Made by a program: the position numbers and the translations under genes | From: an uncultured Eudoraea sp. | Lineage (GTDB): Bacteria > Bacteroidota > Bacteroidia > Flavobacteriales > Flavobacteriaceae | Assembly: GCF_947490415.1 (NCBI RefSeq) | Contig: NZ_CANLGX010000001.1 | Coordinates: 1-64,000, forward strand | Direction of reading: 5' to 3' | Length of the DNA stretch: 64,000 nt | Shown here: in pieces, positions 58,354 to 64,000 of the stretch | Numbering within the stretch: the first letter of the stretch is position 1 | How the letters are laid out: each line of letters starts with the position of its first letter | The notes under the pieces: generated by a model | Databases searched by the model: none | What the model was told of the DNA's origin: nothing | Seen by the model: the letters and a program-made list of their open reading frames with translations, nothing else

Positions 58354-59430
58354 ATGAAAACTAAAATATTTTTTGCTTGTTTTAGCTTGTTGCTAATTAT
58401 GATGGCTTGTCAACCCGTAGATGTAAATAATAATGAGGGTAGCTTGGAAAAAGGTGTCATCTCAGATAAAGATATTTCCCTCTACAACTACGCATCGCAA
58501 ACCATTTCACCTGAAGCAAAAGAAATCATTAATGCTTTTACATCAGCAAAAAGCAAACCGCATGTTCCATTACCAGAAGACAAGGAGCGGTGGAAAACAG
58601 TTCAACACCAAGTTGAAATAGCTACCAAAGATCAAAATGAAGCATTCATAGCTCAACTAGGTCTTAAGGTTACAGAACTCAATTTAGGAGGAATCCCTGT
58701 TCTAGATATCAAACCTAATAATTGGAAGGATAACGGTAAAGTTCTTGTCTACACCCATGGAGGTGCTTACGTTTTATTTAGTGCTTTGTCTACTATTAAT
58801 GTTTCAGGGCAGACTGCTCAAGCCACAGGATGTAGAGTTATAGCAATTGATTATACTTTAGCACCTCATGCTAAATGGTTAGAAATTTCTGATGAAATCA
58901 TAACTGTTTTCAAAGAGTTGCTTAAAGAAGGTTATACCATGGCTGAAATTGGTCTATTTGGAGATTCTGCTGGTGGTGGTTTGGCATCAACAACGGCATT
59001 AAGACTCCGGGATGAGGGTTTTGGTTTACCTGCAGCTGTGGTTTTATATTCACCTATGGGCGACCTTTCATGCCCTGGTGAAAGCTTTCAAACTTTAAAA
59101 GCAGCCGAAGGTTTTTATGATTATAAAAAACATATTAAACCTTCCTTTAAAGCATATGCTGATACATCAGATTATAAAAACCCATACGTTTCTTCCATCT
59201 ATGGAGATTTTAACAAAGGGTATGCTCCTACCTTAATACAAGGAGGAACCAAAGAATTATTATTAAGCTCATTTGTAAGATTATATCAAGCAATGGATAT
59301 TGCTGATGTAGATGTAAAACTGGATATTTACGAAGGCATGCCTCATGTTTTTCAAAGGTATTCTATTCCTGAAACTGAAATTGCTCTGAACAAAGTGAAT
59401 GATTTTTTTAAAGAGCATTTAATCTATTAA
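58354..59430 (+). CDS. Lipoprotein alpha/beta-hydrolase, HSL-like esterase (cassette 2)
   Basis: The frame opens with TTG at 58321, but the ATG at 58354 gives a clean lipoprotein signal (MKTKIFFACFSLLLIMMAC, Cys19), so I use it (358 residues). The oxyanion motif is HGGA (135-138) and the nucleophile Ser205 is in FGDSAGGG. Asp is expected in the GGTKELLL region and His in YEGMPHVFQ. It is a distant paralog of the cassette 1 hydrolase, with similar length and anchor. Confidence 0.82.
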   Translation: MKTKIFFACFSLLLIMMACQPVDVNNNEGSLEKGVISDKDISLYNYASQTISPEAKEIINAFTSAKSKPHVPLPEDKERWKTVQHQVEIATKDQNEAFIAQLGLKVTELNLGGIPVLDIKPNNWKDNGKVLVYTHGGAYVLFSALSTINVSGQTAQATGCRVIAIDYTLAPHAKWLEISDEIITVFKELLKEGYTMAEIGLFGDSAGGGLASTTALRLRDEGFGLPAAVVLYSPMGDLSCPGESFQTLKAAEGFYDYKKHIKPSFKAYADTSDYKNPYVSSIYGDFNKGYAPTLIQGGTKELLLSSFVRLYQAMDIADVDVKLDIYEGMPHVFQRYSIPETEIALNKVNDFFKEHLIY

Positions 59431-59440
59431 TATTAAACTA

Positions 59441-59494
59441 GCCACAACATTGTATATAGCGCATTGAACACGCCATATACTTACCGTTATATGG
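59441..59494 (+). repeat. attC-like site 2 (short type, 54 bases)
   Basis: Left arm GCCACAAC (59441-59448). Stem GTATATAGCG (59452-59461) pairs with CGCCATATAC (59471-59480) apart from one extra base on each side. The right end is TTACC then core GTTATATGG (59486-59494). Same length and layout as sites 4 and 5. Confidence 0.75.
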
Positions 59495-59540
59495 TATTTT
59501 CTGCAAAGAAATTAAAATGTAGCTTTATCAGATATGAGAT

Positions 59541-60266
59541 TCATAATAAAATCAATTTTTTATAGATGAAAAAGGTAGAAATTATGATTCCCTGTGAAAC
59601 GAATTGCGTTATAAGAATAACCAATACAGATTTTATAATACTCCATGCTGACCGCGTTTGATAAAACTGTAACACAGCTACTATGTACCAAAAACTTATA
59701 AGAAATCCGAAAACTAGACCTAAAATTTTCATGGACGACGGAAAGAGAATAAAGATGATTAAAGCAATGATATAATAAAGCATCGTTTGTCCACTTAGAT
59801 AAGCAGATAAAGCTAAATTTTCAACAAAATTGGTTCGACGCCCTATAAAAAATAACCAGATCAGGAAACCGTAAATTGGACACATGAGAAGTATAAATAC
59901 ATTGAAATACCTAAAGGTAAAACGCAAAAGCTCAATCTCATTAGTTTCTATCGTGGAATAATTGATTGCGGTATCTTCGAACTTCAAAATAAAAAATAAT
60001 GCAATCGCTACCATAATTGCCAAAAAACTAAAGGGATTAAAATAGGTCTTTCGCTGCCCTGAAATATAGCCCCGGGCCACTTTACCTGGTCTGTATACTA
60101 ATTGTCGAACCAATAGCAGAATTCCCCGATCTGTATTGCTAAATGCCATCCATAGGTCTCTTAGCAACTGTTGTAAATTTAATCTTTCAATATCCGATTT
60201 CTGACCACAATGCGGACAATACTTATAATCACCCATTATTGGCTCATTACAGTTTTTACATTTCAT
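59541..60266 (-). CDS. DUF3667-type membrane protein with zinc ribbon (cassette 3, reversed)
   Basis: The 241-residue product starts with a zinc ribbon (Cys3, Cys6, Cys17, Cys20: CKNCNEP and YCPHCGQ). The DUF3667 block follows (LQQLLRDLWMAFSNTDRGILL, VYRPGKVARGYISGQRKTYFNPFSFL). About five membrane helices come after (80-98, 120-140, 155-175, 183-205, 215-235). Function unknown. It is the only gene in the array that reads against the attC direction; it fills cassette 3 almost fully. Confidence 0.8.
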   Translation of the reverse strand: MKCKNCNEPIMGDYKYCPHCGQKSDIERLNLQQLLRDLWMAFSNTDRGILLLVRQLVYRPGKVARGYISGQRKTYFNPFSFLAIMVAIALFFILKFEDTAINYSTIETNEIELLRFTFRYFNVFILLMCPIYGFLIWLFFIGRRTNFVENLALSAYLSGQTMLYYIIALIIFILFPSSMKILGLVFGFLISFWYIVAVLQFYQTRSAWSIIKSVLVILITQFVSQGIIISTFFIYKKLILL

Positions 60267-60494
60267 CCTCCGCTATCTGTTTAGTTTATAAATATTATTG
60301 AAGTAGTTCCTGTCTGCCTTTAAGATATTGAATTCTAGGTTACCGGGGTAAGCTTAAAAATTTAATTGCTCAATAAGGTTAATTAACAAATCAGCTAGAA
60401 AAAGATACGAGTTTTTACCGGTTTAAATTTGATAATAAGATAATATTATGGCACAAAGCCAGAATCACAAAGCGGTTTAATGCCAAACAAAACA
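60267..60494. other. Spacer in cassette 3, upstream of the reversed gene
   Basis: About 230 AT-rich bases that should hold the promoter of the reversed DUF3667 gene. No TANNTTTG box was found with confidence. No frame of note. Confidence 0.4.
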
Positions 60495-60630
60495 CCATAT
60501 AACAACGGCTATAATTCATCCCTACTCCTCTTGCCCCATTTAAAAATTTACTTACATTAGACTGATAGAAAATCAAACGACTTGTTTTCACCCCTCTCGG
60601 GCCGAAATCATAGACGGAACCGTTAGTGAC
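60495..60630 (+). repeat. attC-like site 3 (long type)
   Basis: Left arm CCATATAAC (60495-60503) followed by AACGGCTATA. The right side is ATAGACGGAACC then core GTTAGTGAC (60622-60630). GGCTAT pairs imperfectly with ATAGaC. Its left arm is the exact complement of the core at the start of cassette 3 (GTTATATGG, 59486). Confidence 0.65.
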
Positions 60631-60651
60631 AATGGTGAATATAATTAAGAG

Positions 60652-62484
60652 ATGAGACCTAAAACAAAGTATACCAAAAGTGGAGTGCTAAATATTGCCT
60701 ATCAGGTCATAGGGAAAGGACGAATTGATCTTGTTTTTGTCCCCGGTTGGGTTTCTAATATTGACTTGATGTGGGGTAAGACAATTAATTATCATGTTCT
60801 GCTGCTGACGATTTTATCAGTAGTAGCTTTTTCATGCACCCGGCAAAAAGAAAAAAAACACACTATTTTCTATGGAGGCACCATTCTTACTGTGGATAAG
60901 GACTTTTCTGAAGTTGAAGCAGTTGTTTTAGAAGATCAGAAAATTATTGCCACCGGAAATTTTTATGATGTTAAAGAAAAATATGGTGATGTGTCTGACC
61001 TTATCGATCTTGAAGGGCACACGATGCTGCCAGGATTTATTGACCCTCATGCACATGTAGTCTCATTTGCTCCTATTGTTTTTTTAACCGAAGATATCGG
61101 ATTGATAAAATTTAAAACCACGAAAGAGGCTATGGACCATCTTAAGGATATAGCGGCCAAACGTGCCCCAGGCGAATGGATTATGGCAAGTAACTGGGAT
61201 CCTGCCGTGCAGGAAGGAGTTCCGGCATTAACTTTTAAAGAATTAGATGATATTTCCATCGACCATCCCATATTCATTTTAAATACTTCTGGTCATTTGG
61301 CTTACGCTAACTCAAAAGCATTTGAAGCTGCTGGAATTTCGCAAGATGTTAAAAACCCATCTGGTGCAGAATATGTTAGAGATGCAGATGGAAAATTGAA
61401 TGGTGTAATGAAGAACAACTTGGCGTTCTTACCTATTTGGCTCGCTAACCCCAAGGTTGGTGATTTAGACCTTTCCAAGGCAATTTGCTCCCTGCTAGGT
61501 GATTTTAATAAATTCGGAGTTACAACAACCAGCGACTTTTCGTTGGGTGCCGCAACAAGAAGCAGTTCAGAGTTTGGGCTTTTGATCGAAGCATCCAAAC
61601 GAGAAGATTTTACCGCTCGGGTAATGGCCTATCCCATATATTCACTTAATGAAGAATGGACGGATGCAGGTGTAAAAATGTATGATGGCAATGATATGGC
61701 AATGCTTACCGGCTTCAAACTAATCGCTGATGGTTCTAACCAAGGTTTTACTGGCTTGCAAAGAGATGAGTATTATGCGCCATCGCAGAAAGGGAATTTC
61801 GGAGTTGAGTATATGTCGGTTGAAGAAATGACCCGAATTGCAGAACAGCGAGCCAAAGAAGGATGGCAACTCGCTTTGCATGGAAATGGAGATAAGGCCA
61901 TTGACAATATTCTGGAGGTCATGCAAAACCTTAAAAACAAAGGATATGATCTTAGCACTCTTCGTCCCAGAATTGAACATTGCTCAATTCTTCACGATGC
62001 TCAAATAGAAAAAATGAAAAAGCTAGGAGTGTCTGCAAGTTTCTTGATTGGCCATGTGCATTATTGGGGCACTTTTATGCGAGACAGCGTCTTTGGCCCA
62101 GAAAAAGTTCAACTCTTAGATCGTTGTGCCAGTGTTGAGCAGGCAGGTATTAACTTTACTTTACAGTCAGATTTTGCTGTAGTTAAACCCGATATGCTTA
62201 AGATGGTGGAAATTGCCGTAGTTAGAAACACATTTAAAGAACCAGATTACATATTGGCGCCTCAAGAACGTATCTCTGTAGAGGCTGCGATCCGTGCCAT
62301 CACAAGTGCAGCGGCATGGCAGTTAATGAATGAAGATAAAATTGGCAGTCTTGAAGTTGGAAAATATGCCGATATGGTGATCTTAGAAAATGACCCGCGA
62401 AAAGTTGATCCAACCCATATTTCAGAGATCGCTGTATTAGAAACGTGGCTGAATGGTAAGAGAGTGTATAAAAAACCTCATTAA
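60652..62484 (+). CDS. Lipoprotein amidohydrolase (YtcJ-like), chimeric 5' end (cassette 4)
   Basis: The frame has 610 codons. Residues 1-39 (TKYTKSGVLNIAYQVIGKG, DLVFVPGWVSNIDL) are not part of an amidohydrolase. They match the start of alpha/beta-hydrolases fused to adenylate cyclase-type domains. From Met40 (60769) the product is a normal lipoprotein (VVAFSC, Cys62) followed by an Amidohydro_3-type enzyme: FYGGTILTVDKDF, GFIDPHAHV metal site, later LALHGNGDKAI and RIEHCSILHD, and LEVGKYADMVILENDPR at the end. The true start is probably 60769 (571 residues). Substrate unknown; such enzymes hydrolyse N-substituted amides. Confidence 0.82.
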   Translation: MRPKTKYTKSGVLNIAYQVIGKGRIDLVFVPGWVSNIDLMWGKTINYHVLLLTILSVVAFSCTRQKEKKHTIFYGGTILTVDKDFSEVEAVVLEDQKIIATGNFYDVKEKYGDVSDLIDLEGHTMLPGFIDPHAHVVSFAPIVFLTEDIGLIKFKTTKEAMDHLKDIAAKRAPGEWIMASNWDPAVQEGVPALTFKELDDISIDHPIFILNTSGHLAYANSKAFEAAGISQDVKNPSGAEYVRDADGKLNGVMKNNLAFLPIWLANPKVGDLDLSKAICSLLGDFNKFGVTTTSDFSLGAATRSSSEFGLLIEASKREDFTARVMAYPIYSLNEEWTDAGVKMYDGNDMAMLTGFKLIADGSNQGFTGLQRDEYYAPSQKGNFGVEYMSVEEMTRIAEQRAKEGWQLALHGNGDKAIDNILEVMQNLKNKGYDLSTLRPRIEHCSILHDAQIEKMKKLGVSASFLIGHVHYWGTFMRDSVFGPEKVQLLDRCASVEQAGINFTLQSDFAVVKPDMLKMVEIAVVRNTFKEPDYILAPQERISVEAAIRAITSAAAWQLMNEDKIGSLEVGKYADMVILENDPRKVDPTHISEIAVLETWLNGKRVYKKPH

Positions 62485-62491
62485 AAAACTG

Positions 62492-62545
62492 TTGCCAACA
62501 ATGTATAAAGCGCATTAAAACGCGCCTTATACTAACCGTTGGCAA
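62492..62545 (+). repeat. attC-like site 4 (short type, 54 bases)
   Basis: The left arm TTGCCAAC (62492-62499) and right arm GTTGGCAA (62538-62545) are exact complements. The inner stem GTATAAAGCGC (62503-62513) pairs with GCGCCTTATAC (62522-62532) apart from one extra base on each side, with an eight-base loop. The right core is preceded by TAACC. This is the best-formed site of the five. Confidence 0.85.
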
Positions 62546-62604
62546 TCATTTGAGTTACTCAGAATGAAAGTTGGACAAGCCGCCAATTACATATAAAAAA
62601 CTAT

Positions 62605-63270
62605 ATGAAGTATTTTTTAGAAGCAATTAAAAACTATGCCGTTTTCCAAGGCAGAGCTAGTAGAAATGAATTTTGGATGTTCGCACTATTTGGACTCTTA
62701 ATTATCCCTGTGGGGTTAAGATTCCTTTTTGGTGATTGGCTTGAAATTATTTTCCTTACTAGTTATAGTCTTTTCATACTCATTCCCACCTTAGCGATTA
62801 TGACAAGAAGAATACGCGATACCGGAAAAAATGGATCATTAGTACTTCTTGCTTTAATACCCTTTTTTGGATTTTTGATTATTTTAATTTTATGTCTTCA
62901 GGAGAGTTATAATAATGAGAATGAGCTTGAACCTGGTTTTGTAGACAACAACAAACTTGAACCCAATCAGTCCGAAAATCTAAATTTATATTCTAAGACC
63001 GATCAATTAGATCAGACATCCCTTGCCAAAAAGGAAAATATGACACCTCAAGAGGCAAGCAAAAATGAAGGTTGTGGATGCGCATTAGCCTCTGGCGGTC
63101 TATTTTTTGGCGCCCTGACCGGCGGAATTATTGGATATATTATTGGTGATTCTCAGGCTAAACCAGGGGAAGCTATATTGGCTATTTTATATTTAATAAT
63201 AGGAATACCAATTGGAGCAATTATAGGAATGGTAGTTGGGGGTATTTTGGGAAATAAAAAAAAGAGTTGA
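62605..63270 (+). CDS. DUF805-family membrane protein (cassette 5)
   Basis: The 221-residue product starts YFLEAIKNYAVFQGRASRNEFWMFALFG, the DUF805 pattern (W/F-x-x-Y..F.GR..R.EFW). Membrane helices are at about 25-45, 50-66 and 75-95, with MTRRIRDTGKNG between. After a polar stretch (about 97-150) there is a second membrane part with glycine-rich helices (about 160-215), which DUF805 proteins usually lack. Function unknown. It nearly fills cassette 5. Confidence 0.78.
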   Translation: MKYFLEAIKNYAVFQGRASRNEFWMFALFGLLIIPVGLRFLFGDWLEIIFLTSYSLFILIPTLAIMTRRIRDTGKNGSLVLLALIPFFGFLIILILCLQESYNNENELEPGFVDNNKLEPNQSENLNLYSKTDQLDQTSLAKKENMTPQEASKNEGCGCALASGGLFFGALTGGIIGYIIGDSQAKPGEAILAILYLIIGIPIGAIIGMVVGGILGNKKKS

Positions 63271-63402
63271 TGAATTTTTATTTCTGAGAATGGCTTCATG
63301 TATAAAGGAACTCCTACTTTTACTATTTGGTACGATCTCTGAAACTATGGATGCCGAGGTAATGGCTGATATTTCAGAATAGAAAAAAAATTAAAATAAC
63401 TA
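63271..63402. other. Tail of cassette 5 after the DUF805 gene
   Basis: About 130 bases. One 30-codon frame (63290-63382, starting MASCIKELLLLLFGT) is open but has no ribosome site or relative I recognise, so it is not called as a gene. Confidence 0.4.
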
Positions 63403-63456
63403 TTGCCAACAAGATATATAAGCCATTAAGACGGCTCATATACTAACCGTTGTAAC
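63403..63456 (+). repeat. attC-like site 5 (short type, 54 bases)
   Basis: Left arm TTGCCAAC (63403-63410), inner stem TATATAAGCC pairing with GGCTCATATA, right end CTAACC then core GTTGTAAC (63449-63456). The left arm is the complement of the core that opens cassette 5 (GTTGGCAA, 62538). Confidence 0.8.
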
Positions 63457-63491
63457 CAATAATAAGAGAATAAGAAAAAATAAGATAAATA

Positions 63492-64000
63492 ATGAAAAAA
63501 ACAAATTTAATTTTAATTGTAACGGCATTAATTACACTTGTGAGCTGTAATGAAAATACGAATTCAAATGAATCACAAACTAAACAAACAGTTGAGAATT
63601 TTGATGAAATTTTATCAAAATTCAAAACAGAAATTCCAACCAAAATTTTAACTCCAGACCATATTGATTCTCGTATTGGTGATTTAGAATTTTATGATGG
63701 AATACCAACTGATGTGACATTAGAGAAGGTGTATGAAAACCTCGATTTTATTAGAGGTATTGATGTCTTTTTAAACTTTATTCCGGCAACTTCAATTGAA
63801 GGGATGCGTTTAGGTATGCTTGAACTTGGACTTGACGATTATAACAAAGTGGTTGTAATGGAAGATCTAATGGATGCTAAATCATTATTTCTAACTGGTA
63901 ATGCGAGTACGGTTTATGCTTCTGCAATTTTCGATTTAGAACGAGATGGAGCCACTGTAGTTGAAGTGCCTGGAGGTGCTGGTCCAGGTACAGTCAATGA
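63492..64000 (+). CDS. DUF1254-type lipoprotein, 3' end outside the window (cassette 6)
   Basis: The frame is open from the ATG at 63492 to the window end (169 codons), so it is partial only because of the edge. Lipoprotein signal ITLVSC (Cys19). The body LTPDHIDSRIGDLEFYDGIPT, LEKVYENLDFIRGIDVFLNF and LGLDDYNKVVVMEDLMDAKS fits the start of DUF1254/DUF1214 proteins, secreted two-domain proteins of unknown function. It would be cassette 6. Confidence 0.8.
   Translation, partial: MKKTNLILIVTALITLVSCNENTNSNESQTKQTVENFDEILSKFKTEIPTKILTPDHIDSRIGDLEFYDGIPTDVTLEKVYENLDFIRGIDVFLNFIPATSIEGMRLGMLELGLDDYNKVVVMEDLMDAKSLFLTGNASTVYASAIFDLERDGATVVEVPGGAGPGTVN

Larger units (their letters stand above)
57000..64000 (+). 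mobile_element. Integron-like gene cassette array (runs off right edge)
   Basis: Six units, each with one main gene, are separated by five attC-like sites. Unit boundaries at the G of the core GTT: 57000, 58309, 59486, 60622, 62538, 63449. Unit starts match the complementary arm at the end of the same unit in three of five complete units: GTTGTGTGGC with GCCACACAAC (10 of 10), GTTATATGGTATTTT with AAAACACCATATAAC (14 of 15), GTTGGCAAT with ATTGCCAAC (9 of 9). That is the pattern left by circular cassettes. No functional integrase is present; the nearest is the dead Xer-like fragment directly upstream, on the same strand. Confidence 0.75.

Noticed and set aside
60652-60768. Residues 1-39 of the amidohydrolase frame as a working N-terminal domain
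   Set aside because: They are only the first strands of a hydrolase fold and are followed by a complete signal peptide with lipobox, so they would block export.
63290-63382. Thirty-codon frame after the DUF805 gene
   Set aside because: No ribosome site, no known relative and too short to support.
57000-64000. Repeats in the right part as a CRISPR array
   Set aside because: The sites are about 1 kb apart with whole genes between them, vary in sequence and form complementary arms; no cas genes are present.

Overview
The window is a piece of a Flavobacteriaceae-type (Bacteroidota) chromosome. The evidence is two SusC/SusD pairs, a type IX secretion (T9SS) C-terminal sorting domain, family-typical genes (GSCFA, DUF4136, DUF4230, DUF5522, DUF6090, DUF3667), an AT-rich background, and Bacteroidota promoters of the form TTG-N20-TANNTTTG. 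No organism name can be given from sequence alone.

Layout. Positions 1-225 look like the leader of an rRNA operon that runs leftward out of the window. Next come a putative porin (minus), a very large secreted T9SS protein with a downstream lipoprotein (plus), and a leftward SusC-SusD-lipoprotein operon (8.1-13.3 kb). From 13.4 to 49.2 kb the DNA is mostly core: rnhB, an OmpA-family protein, lipB with a small Pmp3-like gene, lysS, a SLC13 transporter, a leftward operon ending in hemL, an aromatic amino acid hydroxylase, a CE15-like esterase, a DUF6090-GSCFA-DUF4230 operon, alaS, an M23 peptidase and MerR pair, a LemA-TPM-TPM cluster, der, era and an AGCS transporter. Two things break the pattern here. 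One is a pair of paralogous acidic repeat proteins (26.0-27.4 kb) that I do not recognise. The other is the decayed, internally deleted remnant of a zinc metalloprotease gene (27.7-28.1 kb).

The initiator tRNA-fMet at 49.15 kb marks the edge of an accessory region. Behind it lie a hairpin-rich spacer, a SusC-SusD-TPR operon with visibly higher GC, and a second partial copy of the spacer. Then come a C-terminal fragment of a XerC/D-like tyrosine recombinase and a cassette array that runs off the right edge.

The array (57.0-64.0 kb) is the most interesting part. Single-gene units (two esterase-like hydrolases, a DUF3667 membrane protein, an amidohydrolase, a DUF805 protein, a DUF1254 protein) are separated by five hairpin sites that look like integron attC sites. 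Each site opens with an AAC-ended arm and closes with ACCGTT. In three of the five complete units the start of the unit is the reverse complement of the arm at its own end, as expected if the unit once circularised. No intact integrase is in the window. One unit carries a chimeric reading frame that fits a junction between two former cassettes.
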